From Rhodospirillaceae bacterium (GTDB taxonomy: Bacteria; Pseudomonadota; Alphaproteobacteria; UBA828), in NCBI GenBank assembly GCA_002728135.1, contig PBVE01000023.1, positions 1 to 64,000 on the forward strand: a stretch of 64,000 bases of DNA, read 5' to 3'. Position 1 is the first letter of the stretch. The number at the start of each line of letters is the position of its first letter. Below the pieces are notes generated by a model. The model was given only the letters and a program-made list of their open reading frames with translations. It was not told the DNA's origin and did not search any database. This document shows positions 46,720 to 59,752 of the stretch, one piece after another. A program made the translations under genes and the position numbers.

Positions 46720-46895
46720 ATAATTCATTTCTGAGAAGAAATTAATTAATAAAATTAAAAAATACCTTATTTTCATCAATTTGATATAGTTATAAATATC
46801 GAATCGGAAAATATCTTAGGAATTCCAACGGCTTTAAATAATGACACTTTATTTTTTCAAAGACTTTGGCTGACACTAAATTTGGTTAAACAAAA

Positions 46896-48014
46896 ATGAA
46901 AGTAACCATTGAACGATCTGCACTTTTAAGCTCTTTGGGGCATGTGCAAAGTGTTGTAGAACGGCGAAATACGATACCTATACTATCAAATGTTCGTTTG
47001 GACGCGGATAGCGGGGGTAAAATTAAGCTAACCGCTACAGATATGGATTTGGCAGTAGTTGACACTGTGTTAGCAAAAGTGGAGCAACAGGGGGGGGTAA
47101 CAGCACCTGCTCACATGCTTTATGATATTGCTAGAAAGTTACCAGATGGGGCAGAAGTTCGTATTTCTACCAAAGGTAGTAGTGAAAAGCTAACCCTTGA
47201 ATCAGGGCGTTTTTCTATGAGCTTATCCTGTTTACCTATAGAAGATTTCCCGGTCATGGCAGATGGAGACTTGCCATATAATTTTAGTGCAACTGCAAAA
47301 GATATTAAGCGGTTATTCTTAAAAACACGTTTTGCTATATCTCAAGAAGAAACTCGCCATTATTTAAATGGAATTTATTTACACTCAAGTAAGGCGGATA
47401 AAGTAGCATTGCGTGCTGTAGCAACAGATGGGCATAGACTGGCATGTATCGATGCCAATCCTCCTAAGAACTCGGAAGATATACCTGGCATAATTGTACC
47501 ACGTAAAGTAGTTGGGGAGGTTCTAAAATTGCTAGAAGAAACTGATTCAGAAGTGCAAATATCCCTTTCTGAAACAAAAGTTCGTTTTTCAATAGGTTCT
47601 GTTACCTTAACTTCAAAGCTGATAGACGGGTCATTCCCAGACTACGCTCGTGTTATCCCTGCTGGTAATAATGAAGTTCTATCAGTTGATAGAAAAGCGT
47701 TGTCTAAGGCAGTTGATCTTGTATCAACAGTATCAACAGAAAAATCCCGTGCTATAAAACTAGGCTTGAGAAATAGTAAAATTATAATTTCTGCTGTAGG
47801 GCCAGATGCTGGGTCAGCGGAAGAGGTTGTAGATGCTAAATTTTCAGGCGATGATTTTGATATTGGCTTCAACGCTCGCTATGTCCTTGATATAGCTGAT
47901 CAAATTGAAGGTGGGTCAATAGAGTTTGTTTTAGCTGATTCTGCATCTCCTACACTGGTGCGTGATCCTGAAGACGAAAGTGCCGTCTTTGTGATTATGC
48001 CAATGCGAGTCTAG
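46896..48014 (+). CDS. dnaN: DNA polymerase III beta sliding clamp
   Basis: A 372-residue clamp in three homologous domains; NIPILSNVRL-like start (RRNTIPILSNVRLDA), FLLKTRFA-type motif as LFLKTRFAISQEETRHYLNGIYL and the C-terminal MPMRV. It tethers polymerase III and other partners to DNA. The recF GTG directly abuts the TAG stop. The dnaA-dnaN-recF-gyrB order is ancestral in bacteria. Confidence 0.97.
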   Translation: MKVTIERSALLSSLGHVQSVVERRNTIPILSNVRLDADSGGKIKLTATDMDLAVVDTVLAKVEQQGGVTAPAHMLYDIARKLPDGAEVRISTKGSSEKLTLESGRFSMSLSCLPIEDFPVMADGDLPYNFSATAKDIKRLFLKTRFAISQEETRHYLNGIYLHSSKADKVALRAVATDGHRLACIDANPPKNSEDIPGIIVPRKVVGEVLKLLEETDSEVQISLSETKVRFSIGSVTLTSKLIDGSFPDYARVIPAGNNEVLSVDRKALSKAVDLVSTVSTEKSRAIKLGLRNSKIIISAVGPDAGSAEEVVDAKFSGDDFDIGFNARYVLDIADQIEGGSIEFVLADSASPTLVRDPEDESAVFVIMPMRV

Positions 48015-51660
<3,646 letters not shown>

Positions 51661-51686
51661 TAAAAAATTGATCATTTCAGAGATAG

Positions 51687-53057
51687 TTATTTATGGCTTT
51701 TAATATCCATAAGGTGAATAAATGAACCCATAACATTTCCAATCATACTTCCCGAATCACCCAAAGTTTTGGATAGGGAGTCTGATATGGTGAATAAAGG
51801 CTTCAAGCCTTTCGGTACCTTTAAATTTGCATAATGAAATTCATGCCCCCTGTAAACTGTCCCTTTTTTACCTAGAGGGTTGTTTTTACAAATTACAGCC
51901 TCTCTATACCCAAGATGAAGTTTTTTTTCATAAAAACTGGCCTCAATAGGAAAAATGCCAGCCATTTCATGTGAATTTCCATCTTTATCAACAATAAATT
52001 TCCCAAGTGTTAAGTATCCACCGCATTCACCATATATCGTTATATTTGATTTTGTTGAAGCGACTTTAAGATCTCTAAGAAATCTTTTATTTGCGATAAT
52101 TTTACCCACATAAAGTTCGGGGTATCCCCCTGGTAAATAAATTGCATCTGCATTGGCATTTATGCTCTCTCCATTAAGAGGAGAAAAAAAACTTATTTCA
52201 GCACCAGCTTGATGCCATTTCTCAATTATTGAATGATAAATAAAACTATATGCTTCATCATAAGCAATAGATATTCTTTGTCCTATGGGTGGTATTGGTG
52301 GAGGATGAAAATTGGAGTATTTATCGATTGAAATATTGGATGCAATCTTTTTTATTGATTCGAGATCAGAATACGTTTCTACAAGATCAGCAATCCTCTC
52401 AACCCTTTCTTCTAAATCTTTATGTTCATGGGCTTGAATTAGACCGAGATATCTTGATGGTAAATTAATTTGATTATCCTGGGGTATTGCTCCTAATATT
52501 TGGATATCAAGAGTTTTAAGAGATTTTCTAAGTATTTTTTCATGTTTTAAACTATTCACACGATTAAGAATAACTCCACTAATACTTATATCATTCCTAA
52601 ACGATGAAAATCCCTTTACTACAGCTGCTATTGAAGCACCCATTCCTTTGCAATCAATTACTAATAAAACAGGTAAACCTAGTATTGATGCAATATCAGC
52701 TGTAGACCCTTTACCGTTTGGAGCTCCATCAAAAAGCCCCATTACCCCTTCTATAAGTACAAAATCTTTGTTAGAGGTTGTTTTCTTAAAAATGTAACTT
52801 ATTAGTGAATTACGCATGGCCCAGTTATCAATATTTTGACATTTTGTTCCTGAAGCAACACTAAGGAAAGCAGGGTCAATAAAATCTGGCCCTACTTTTA
52901 TTACTCCGATTCCAGCACCATTTCTTCTCAAAGCTCGAGTTAGTCCAACACTAATAGTAGTTTTGCCACAACCTGATGCTGGGGCTCCAATAACTAAACC
53001 TTTTGTTTTACTAGAGATGATTAAGAATCTCCTGAGCAATTTTATCTGAGTCATCAC
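51687..53057 (-). CDS. cobB: cobyrinate a,c-diamide synthase
   Basis: A 456-residue ATP- and glutamine-dependent amidase (CbiA/CobB). N-terminal P-loop GAPASGCGKTTI, and the glutamine amidotransferase half with catalytic cysteine in IYGECGGYLTLG. It amidates the a and c side chains of the corrin ring, in the early-cobalt route on cobyrinate. The start is uncertain (GTG 53057, ATG 53054 or TTG 53039); all overlap the end of the SCO-family gene, so the two are coupled. Its substrate is consistent with the CbiX/CbiD/CbiG neighbours. Confidence 0.93.
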   Translation of the reverse strand: MMTQIKLLRRFLIISSKTKGLVIGAPASGCGKTTISVGLTRALRRNGAGIGVIKVGPDFIDPAFLSVASGTKCQNIDNWAMRNSLISYIFKKTTSNKDFVLIEGVMGLFDGAPNGKGSTADIASILGLPVLLVIDCKGMGASIAAVVKGFSSFRNDISISGVILNRVNSLKHEKILRKSLKTLDIQILGAIPQDNQINLPSRYLGLIQAHEHKDLEERVERIADLVETYSDLESIKKIASNISIDKYSNFHPPPIPPIGQRISIAYDEAYSFIYHSIIEKWHQAGAEISFFSPLNGESINANADAIYLPGGYPELYVGKIIANKRFLRDLKVASTKSNITIYGECGGYLTLGKFIVDKDGNSHEMAGIFPIEASFYEKKLHLGYREAVICKNNPLGKKGTVYRGHEFHYANLKVPKGLKPLFTISDSLSKTLGDSGSMIGNVMGSFIHLMDIKSHK

Positions 53058-53658
53058 TTTGTATGAAGTGTGTTATATATTTATCTTCTGGGCTAATTAA
53101 ATAAATATAAACTGAATGATCCATAATATAATCACCTGAAGATTGTGAACTCACTGTTTTTGTATTTTGATCGGGTCTATTGTAATAGACCCGATATGCT
53201 TTGGCTGCTGTCGCAATTTGTTTTTCATTTCCTGTTAGGCCAATAATCTCAGGATGAAAATGTGAAAGATAATTTGCAAGTTTTACCTGTGTGTCCCTCC
53301 TTGGATCAATTGTTATAAATAATGCAACAATTTTCTTGCTATTATTTCCTAATGTATCCAGAACTTCGGTAATAATCTGTAACTCTGTTGGGCAGATATC
53401 TGGGCACCAAGTGTATCCAAAAAATACGAGCTTATGCCGATCCTGAAATGACTTTTCTGTCACAGAATTTCCTCTGTGATCAATTAAATTAAATGGCCCA
53501 CCTATTTTAACCTCTGTGATTGATTGTGAAATACCTTCTCTATCTTTAATTTTTTCAATATTTCCAAAAATCGATCCCTCAAACCATGCAAAAACAACAA
53601 ATATTCCTATTATTATAGCCCAAAGAAAAGGATTTTTTTTTGGTTGATTCAAAAGCAT
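53011..53658 (-). CDS. SCO1/SenC family membrane-anchored copper chaperone-like protein
   Basis: A 215-residue protein with one N-terminal membrane anchor (about residues 11-32) and a thioredoxin-like periplasmic domain. The copper-binding motif WCPDIC (CxxxC) is intact and the distal histidine lies in MDHSVYIY. SCO proteins help build the CuA centre of cytochrome oxidase or act as thiol reductants. It sits between cobA and cobB, 48 bases after cobA and overlapping cobB, so it is inside the cobalamin operon, away from any visible cytochrome oxidase gene. Confidence 0.9.
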   Translation of the reverse strand: MLLNQPKKNPFLWAIIIGIFVVFAWFEGSIFGNIEKIKDREGISQSITEVKIGGPFNLIDHRGNSVTEKSFQDRHKLVFFGYTWCPDICPTELQIITEVLDTLGNNSKKIVALFITIDPRRDTQVKLANYLSHFHPEIIGLTGNEKQIATAAKAYRVYYNRPDQNTKTVSSQSSGDYIMDHSVYIYLISPEDKYITHFIQSDDSDKIAQEILNHL

Positions 53659-53706
53659 ATTATTACACCTTGAAAAACAAAATCGTATTGATGCACCTAT
53701 ATAGTA

Positions 53707-54561
53707 TTAACATGGTGTTTGATGCCAGTGAGAAATGATTTTTCGTGCCGCTTTATATCTTTCTTCAATAGATGAATTAGGATCAAGTGCTCTACGAAGT
53801 TCGACAATATTACCAATTACTAAAATTGCTGGTGCTACAATTTTTTCTTTTTCTGCGTCTTTGACTAATTCTTCAAGAGAAGTTACAATTATATGTTGAT
53901 TTTTCAGAGTCGCATTTGCAATGAGTGCGGTTGGTGTATCACCTTTTATACCTTGATTTAAGAGTTTGTTGGCAATTGATTCTAAATGAGCAATAGCCAT
54001 ATAGAATATTAGTGTAGGAGCTCCAGATGCAATTGCATTCCAATTTAAATCATTGGGTAATTTGCCACCAGCACTGTGACCTGTCAGGAATGTAACTGCA
54101 GATCCTGTCGTCCGATGAGTCAAAGGGATCCCAGATGAGGCTAGTCCTCCAACACTAGCTGTAACTCCTGGAATTAATACAAAAGGAATTTTTGCAGCAG
54201 CAAGTGCCAGAGCTTCTTCACCTCCACGCCCAAACATAAAAGGGTCTCCACCTTTTAATCTTACAACTCTTTTCCCTTTCTGAGCTTCTTCAATTAAACG
54301 TTTAGTAATATCTGGTTGTTTTGATGATTTTTTACCTCCACGTTTACCTGCATATTCAAGGGTTGCGCCCGGCTTTACATTCTCTAGTATAGATTTACTG
54401 ACTAAAGCATCGTAAATAACTGTATCTGCAACTTGAAGTGAATAGAGTGCACGAATGGTTAACAAACCAGGGTCACCAGGGCCAGCACCAACTAGCCAAA
54501 CTGTCCCTGTCTCGAAATTTGGGTGATCTTGAGTATTTGTATTAAGAGCAATATTTTTCAT
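53707..54561 (-). CDS. cobA: uroporphyrinogen-III C-methyltransferase
   Basis: A 284-residue SUMT that converts uroporphyrinogen III to precorrin-2. The family signatures VWLVGAGPGDPGLLTIRAL and VRLKGGDPFMFGRGGEEA are present. No CysG-type dehydrogenase/ferrochelatase domain is fused, so a separate precorrin-2 dehydrogenase is needed if the early-cobalt CbiX uses sirohydrochlorin. It starts 53 bases from the divergent cbiD and heads the minus-strand run cobA-SCO-cobB. Confidence 0.95.
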   Translation of the reverse strand: MKNIALNTNTQDHPNFETGTVWLVGAGPGDPGLLTIRALYSLQVADTVIYDALVSKSILENVKPGATLEYAGKRGGKKSSKQPDITKRLIEEAQKGKRVVRLKGGDPFMFGRGGEEALALAAAKIPFVLIPGVTASVGGLASSGIPLTHRTTGSAVTFLTGHSAGGKLPNDLNWNAIASGAPTLIFYMAIAHLESIANKLLNQGIKGDTPTALIANATLKNQHIIVTSLEELVKDAEKEKIVAPAILVIGNIVELRRALDPNSSIEERYKAARKIISHWHQTPC

Positions 54562-54614
54562 AGTAGCCTAATTGTAGACCTGAAATGAGTTTGTTGGCGA
54601 TATAAACATTGATT

Positions 54615-55760
54615 ATGGAAAAAAATAATAACGAAAAAATAAATACTTCTAAACCTTTCATCCTTGAAAATAATGAAAAAAAATTGAGACGAGGGTGGAC
54701 AACTGGTGCATGTGCTGCAGCTGGTGCTAAAGCTGCAGTAGAAGCTATTTTAGGAAAGGTTTTTGTAGACCCTGTGGTAGTAGACTTGCCAAGAGGTATA
54801 AAACAGCCTTTTGAAATTTCAGAATTCGTAATGGGTTCTAATTGGGCAAGAGTTGGGATTAGAAAAGATGCTGGTGATGATCCAGATGTAACACATGGTG
54901 CGTTGATACTAACTGAAGTTAGAAGAAATAAGGAAAGGTCTGGAATTACTTTTCAAGCAGGTGAAGGGGTGGGAATAGTAACTAAACCGGGGTTACCCAT
55001 TTCTATTGGCGAACCTGCGATAACTGCAGGGCCTAGAAAATATATTTCAGAAGCTGTTTGTAGTGTAGCAGAAAAATATAAAAAATTGGCAGATTTTGAA
55101 ATAATTATATCCATACCTGGTGGTAAAGAATTGGCAAAAAAAACATTGAACGAGAGACTTGGGGTTAATGGTGGGCTATCCATTCTAGGAACTACTGGGG
55201 TTGTAATTCCATTTTCATGCGGTGCTTGGATTGCATCAATTCATAGAGGCGTAGATGTCGCTCGTGCAGCCAAAATGCCTCATATAGCTGCAGCAACGGG
55301 ACGAACTTCTGAATTAGGTGTAAAAACATTACATGGTTTACCTGATGTAGCCATAATAGATATGGGAGATTTCGCTGGTGGTTTATTAAAATATTTGTCT
55401 GTAAACACAGTGAGAAGATTAACAATAGCTGGGGGATTTACAAAAATTGCTAAGCTTGCGGCTGGGCATCTAGATTTGCATTCTGCAAAGAGCCAAGTCG
55501 ATTTATCCATTTTAGGGAAACATGCTGAAAATCTAGGTGCTAATGCTAAATTAATTAACAGTATTAATTCAGCAAATAGTGGAGGAGAAGCTATGAGCAT
55601 TGCTCTTAACGCTAAATTACCATTACCTGATCTTGTTGCTAAGAATGCATGTGCTGTAGTTAGGAAAGAAATAGAACAGAGAGGAACTAGCATTATAACA
55701 TTTCTTGATATTGCAATTTTTGACAGAAGTGGACGACTTGTCGGTCATGCAAATGGATAA
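54615..55760 (+). CDS. cbiD: cobalt-precorrin-5B C1-methyltransferase CbiD
   Basis: A 381-residue enzyme with the CbiD signatures: RRGWTTGACAAAGAKAA (about residues 28-44), RKDAGDDPDVTHG and ALPDVAIIDMGDF-like sequence (HGLPDVAIIDMGDFAGG). CbiD performs the C1 methylation of the early-cobalt (anaerobic) route; the aerobic counterpart is CobF. The start at ATG 54615 is preferred over a TTG at 54609. cobK overlaps its end by eight bases. Confidence 0.95.
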   Translation: MEKNNNEKINTSKPFILENNEKKLRRGWTTGACAAAGAKAAVEAILGKVFVDPVVVDLPRGIKQPFEISEFVMGSNWARVGIRKDAGDDPDVTHGALILTEVRRNKERSGITFQAGEGVGIVTKPGLPISIGEPAITAGPRKYISEAVCSVAEKYKKLADFEIIISIPGGKELAKKTLNERLGVNGGLSILGTTGVVIPFSCGAWIASIHRGVDVARAAKMPHIAAATGRTSELGVKTLHGLPDVAIIDMGDFAGGLLKYLSVNTVRRLTIAGGFTKIAKLAAGHLDLHSAKSQVDLSILGKHAENLGANAKLINSINSANSGGEAMSIALNAKLPLPDLVAKNACAVVRKEIEQRGTSIITFLDIAIFDRSGRLVGHANG

Positions 55761-56514
55761 TGCAAAATTTTTAATTTTGGGTGGAACTTTAGAGGCCTCA
55801 GAAATAGCTAGGACACTTGTTAGTAATTTTGACGATAATTCCGTTATAACATCCTTAGCAGGCAGTACAAATAATCCAAAGCCATTATCAGGTAAAATTA
55901 GAAAAGGGGGTTTTGGCGGACCTGAAGGTCTAATAGAATTTTTTTATAAAGAAAAAATATCTGCAGTAATAGATGCAACACATCCATTTGCATTAAACAT
56001 TTCAAAAAATGCAATATATGCATGTAATAAGGCAAAAGTCCCACATATATGCCTAAGGCGTTCGCCTTGGAATCAAAAACCAGGGGATATATGGTATGAG
56101 GTAAGTGAGTTGAGAGAAGCTGTAAATATTTTACGTAATATGGGTAAGAGAGTTTTTCTTAGTTTAGGGCCTCGTGCTGTTTCTCATTTTTCTGGTGTTC
56201 AAGGAGTTTGGTTTTTAATACGTGTAGTAGATCCACCTAAATCTCCCTTACTTTTGAGTGATTATGAAATTGTATTTGGGCGTGGGCCTTTCAAAGTTTC
56301 AGAGGAAATAAATCTTTTTCAAAAATATGAGGTAGATCTCCTTATCACAAGAAATAGTGGTGGGACTGGGGCTTATGCCAAAATTGTCGCTGCTAGGCAG
56401 CTTGATATTCCAGTTATTATAATACAAGCCCCTTATTCTATTGATATGCCTGTAGTCAATAGTCCCGAAGAGGTTTATAAATGGATAAATGATCAATTAG
56501 GTCTGAAAATATGA
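55753..56514 (+). CDS. cobK: precorrin-6A reductase (CobK/CbiJ)
   Basis: A 253-residue NADPH-dependent reductase with the characteristic ILGGTLEASEIARTL start, DATHPFA and TRNSGGTGAYAKI. It reduces (cobalt-)precorrin-6A. ATG 55753 overlaps the cbiD stop by eight bases; an ATG two codons earlier (55747) is also possible. The 3' end overlaps the end of the convergent cobM gene by 22 bases. Confidence 0.92.
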   Translation: MDNAKFLILGGTLEASEIARTLVSNFDDNSVITSLAGSTNNPKPLSGKIRKGGFGGPEGLIEFFYKEKISAVIDATHPFALNISKNAIYACNKAKVPHICLRRSPWNQKPGDIWYEVSELREAVNILRNMGKRVFLSLGPRAVSHFSGVQGVWFLIRVVDPPKSPLLLSDYEIVFGRGPFKVSEEINLFQKYEVDLLITRNSGGTGAYAKIVAARQLDIPVIIIQAPYSIDMPVVNSPEEVYKWINDQLGLKI

Positions 56515-57248
56515 GTATGATTGGAGTTATACAGGCTACTCTCTTTTGTTATCTGGTCTGACAGTACCTTTCCTACAAGGATTAGAGCAGTTCTAGTAAT
56601 ATCCAATGCTTTAATTTTTTCCCGTATGTTAGATAAAGTTCCTTGTATAATTATTTCATCGGGCCAAGATACCCTATAGGCTATAACAATGGGACAATCA
56701 TGCCCATAATATGGAACTAACTCTCTTACTACCCTAGCAAGGTTATTAATAGATAAATGAATTGCTATTGTAGCTCCTGTTTGAGCAAATTGACTTAGAT
56801 TTTCTCTGGATGGCATTTTTGAGGCACGAACAGCTGTTCTTGTTAGAACAACTGTTTGAGCAATCGTGGGCAAGGTTAATTCCTTTTTTAAAGCAGCTGC
56901 AGTAGCTGAAAAAGCTGGGACTCCGGGGGTAATATCATAGTCTATATTTAACATATCTAGTTTTTGTATTTGTTCAGCTATGGCTCCATAAAGTGATGGG
57001 TCCCCAGAATGAACACGTGCAACATTTTCTCCAGCAAGGTGAGCTGTCATAATTGCATCAATAATCTGATCTAAGGTCATGCTCGCGGTGTTTAAGATCG
57101 TGTGTGCTGTTTTAGCTTCTTTAATTAAGTCTTCTGAAACTAGTGAACCAGCATATAACACCACGGGTGCGTTTGCTAACAATCTTAGACCTCGTATAGT
57201 TATTAGATCTGGTGCACCTGGTCCTGCTCCAATAAAGTGGACTGTCAT
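56493..57248 (-). CDS. cobM: precorrin-4 C11-methyltransferase (CobM/CbiF)
   Basis: A 251-residue tetrapyrrole methylase: VHFIGAGPGAPDLITIRG start and the conserved VARVHSGDPSLYGAIAEQ (about residues 75-92). It methylates C11 of the corrin ring. It is the last gene of the cbiX-to-cobM minus-strand unit, nine bases after the cbiG-cobJ fusion. Its stop side overlaps the convergent cobK by 22 bases. Confidence 0.95.
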   Translation of the reverse strand: MTVHFIGAGPGAPDLITIRGLRLLANAPVVLYAGSLVSEDLIKEAKTAHTILNTASMTLDQIIDAIMTAHLAGENVARVHSGDPSLYGAIAEQIQKLDMLNIDYDITPGVPAFSATAAALKKELTLPTIAQTVVLTRTAVRASKMPSRENLSQFAQTGATIAIHLSINNLARVVRELVPYYGHDCPIVIAYRVSWPDEIIIQGTLSNIREKIKALDITRTALILVGKVLSDQITKESSLYNSNHTHIFRPN

Positions 57249-57257
57249 TATAATTCC

Positions 57258-59057
57258 TTATGGTTTGTATCCGCGAGGGGTATAGATAAAAGGGCGACCA
57301 GATCTATGCTGGAACTGAGTTTCTGAATTTCCAACTATAATGACAGTCAGCATATCAATTTTTTCAAGTTCTAGTGAGCCTAAGTCACTCATAATTAATT
57401 TCTCGTTTTCACGTCCTATGCAACGCCCAAGAATTACAGGACAAGAATCATTTCTGTATTTTTTTATGATTTTAATAGCTTTTTTTATTGGTAGGCGCCT
57501 GTTTTTAGCTGCTGGGTTATATAGAGCTACAACAAAATCTGTTTCCAAAGCTGCTTTTAATCGATTTTGAATAACCAGCCATGGGGTTAAAAGGTCCGAA
57601 AGCGATATAGCACAAAAATCATGTCCAAGTGGTGCTCCTGATCTTGCAGCAGCAGCTTGCATAGCTGTTATACCAGGCTCTACTAAGATCTCCGTAAAGC
57701 GCCAATCGTTATTGGGATTATGATGCAAAAGCTCAAAGATCAAGCTAGCCATCCCATATACACCAGCATCTCCCGAGCAGATTAGAGCAGTGTCTTCTCC
57801 TCTGGAAGCTAAATCAAGTGCCTTTTTTGCACGATCTGTTTCTTCTCCAATTGGAAAGGAGTGGATTTGTGCATGTTTTTTAAATCTAGAAACTAAATCT
57901 ATGTAAAGGGAATAACCGACGTGATGTTTTGCCTCAATAAGTGCTTTTTGTACTCTAGGTGTAATCCAGTCATTGTGGCCGGGGCCAATACCGGCAATGG
58001 TTAATTTACCGATCCCACGGCCTACTTTTTCTATATCAATGACATCAGAAGATCTGGCAACTGCACAAGTTACACCAATTCCTTTTATCTTTTGCACAAC
58101 GAGAGTAGCATTTGTCCCAGCTGCAGCCAACGCTGCTCCCTCTGATACTCCATAACACCCTATTTCACGAAAAACAATTTCTGAGGGATTAGATAATCTG
58201 AGTGTTTCTTGATTAAGTCTTGATACATCAAATAATCTAAGAGGAACACCGAAATGAGATGATATGGCACGAATAGCTTCTTCATCGGCTTTAATGTCAA
58301 CTGAAGCAATACAGGCTATAGATTCTAAAGCCAATTTATGTTTTTTTAGCATTTTTTCTGTAAGTGATATAAGGTCATTGGCAGCGGCACCACGTTCACA
58401 TCCAACTCCAACAACCAAGGTTTTGGGATGAATTACCACGTCTCCTAAAGCGTCAGACTTATCACTTAATGTAACCTCAATTTCACCGGATTCGTTCCAC
58501 AAATTTCTTCTTTCAGCCCAACTACCATCACCAGCTTCAACATTTAATTTTACAGGAGAACCATTAATAAGGGCCCTAGAGACCCCTTTAATATTGCTTT
58601 CAGATGATACTGACCAACCTTCAGGAGGGTCATCTAGAGCAAAACCAATAATTGCCTCACTAGATGTTGTTGAAACCATATTTGCACTTAGGGCAGTTGC
58701 AATAAGATGGCCAATTTTGTTTGCGCCACGGTGTCCTCCAAGTAATGGTATTACAAAGGATTTATCAATTGAAACTGCTAAGACTGGAGGATCCTCATCT
58801 TTGTTTGAAATAATAGGTGCCAATGTCCTAATCAAAATCCCAGTCGTACATATACCTATTATTGGTATTTTTTGTGTAAATAAATTTCTAATAACAGGAC
58901 CAGCTTTGTCAAAAGAGATTTCTTCTTGACTGGCTATATCCTCTGGACAATAAATCTCACAGTTATTTAATATTGTTTTTATTTCATGAGCAATTGATAC
59001 AGCTGGCTTGGTAAAAGCAATTATAGCATGATTACGTTTTGAGATATTTATCGCCAA
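57258..59057 (-). CDS. cbiG-cobJ: CbiG-CobJ fusion (cobalt-precorrin-5A hydrolase / C17-methyltransferase)
   Basis: A 599-residue two-enzyme fusion. Residues ~1-345 are CbiG: N-terminal domain with ICTTGILIRTLAPIISNK and IPLLGGHRGANKIGHLIA, then the CobE-like C-terminal domain (VVGVGCERGAAANDLISL, CYGVSEGAALAAAG). Residues ~352-599 are CobJ/CbiH: GKLTIAGIGPGHNDWITPR and ALICSGDAGVYGMASLIFEL. CbiG opens the delta-lactone and expels acetaldehyde in the early-cobalt route. The aerobic route uses CobG/CobZ instead, so this fusion supports early cobalt insertion. cobI overlaps its start by ten bases. Confidence 0.93.
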   Translation of the reverse strand: MAINISKRNHAIIAFTKPAVSIAHEIKTILNNCEIYCPEDIASQEEISFDKAGPVIRNLFTQKIPIIGICTTGILIRTLAPIISNKDEDPPVLAVSIDKSFVIPLLGGHRGANKIGHLIATALSANMVSTTSSEAIIGFALDDPPEGWSVSSESNIKGVSRALINGSPVKLNVEAGDGSWAERRNLWNESGEIEVTLSDKSDALGDVVIHPKTLVVGVGCERGAAANDLISLTEKMLKKHKLALESIACIASVDIKADEEAIRAISSHFGVPLRLFDVSRLNQETLRLSNPSEIVFREIGCYGVSEGAALAAAGTNATLVVQKIKGIGVTCAVARSSDVIDIEKVGRGIGKLTIAGIGPGHNDWITPRVQKALIEAKHHVGYSLYIDLVSRFKKHAQIHSFPIGEETDRAKKALDLASRGEDTALICSGDAGVYGMASLIFELLHHNPNNDWRFTEILVEPGITAMQAAAARSGAPLGHDFCAISLSDLLTPWLVIQNRLKAALETDFVVALYNPAAKNRRLPIKKAIKIIKKYRNDSCPVILGRCIGRENEKLIMSDLGSLELEKIDMLTVIIVGNSETQFQHRSGRPFIYTPRGYKP

Positions 59058-59752
59058 GCTGAACCTCTTCTATGAGCAATTATTATTGAAAAATATGCAG
59101 CTGGTGATGGTGCTTTGAAAATGTCAAAAATTCTTTGATTAGAAGTAGTTGCACGTTCAACATAATGGGCATTCTTAGCTAGGCCTGATTTTTCAAGTGC
59201 TGCAATAGCTTTTGAAATATGCCTGCCTACCTTTATTATTACGACGCTATCCGCTAAATTCATACGTTCTATAAGGGATTCTTCTGGTAAAGTAGCTGGT
59301 AGTATAATAAGAGCATCATTACGTGCAGCCAGCGGTTGGCCCAGTGCTGCTGCACATGCCATAGGAGATGACACACCGGGAATCACTACAACTTCAAATT
59401 TTTCAGCTAAACGTTGGTATAAATATAGAAATGACCCGTAGAAAAACGAATCACCTTCGCATAGAATAGCTACATCTATTCCTTGTTCAAGATAAGTAGT
59501 GATCTGATATGTTGCTTGCTCGTAAATTTCATCTATTGGAAAATTGTTTGCATTCAAGGGCATTCTAATAGGAATTTCTGTATAATCTTTTTTGAGATTT
59601 GACGAAACAATTTCTCTGGCAAAAGAGGCCCCTTCCTCCGGAGCTGGATAAGCAATAATATTCACGCTTGATAGAATTTTAATGGCTTTAATGGTCATTA
59701 GCTCTGGGTCCCCAGGGCCTACACCTACGCCATAAAGCGTACCGTTTTTCAT
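59048..59752 (-). CDS. cobI: precorrin-2 C20-methyltransferase (CobI/CbiL)
   Basis: A 234-residue methylase with YGVGVGPGDPELMTIKAIKIL and LCEGDSFFYGSFLYLYQRL. It methylates C20. The ATG at 59752 overlaps the cobL stop in an ATGA; a longer start reaching into cobL is unlikely. It overlaps cbiG-cobJ by ten bases, so this is a tightly coupled unit. Aerobic versus cobalt-precorrin specificity is not visible, but neighbours imply the cobalt form. Confidence 0.94.
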   Translation of the reverse strand: MKNGTLYGVGVGPGDPELMTIKAIKILSSVNIIAYPAPEEGASFAREIVSSNLKKDYTEIPIRMPLNANNFPIDEIYEQATYQITTYLEQGIDVAILCEGDSFFYGSFLYLYQRLAEKFEVVVIPGVSSPMACAAALGQPLAARNDALIILPATLPEESLIERMNLADSVVIIKVGRHISKAIAALEKSGLAKNAHYVERATTSNQRIFDIFKAPSPAAYFSIIIAHRRGSAWR

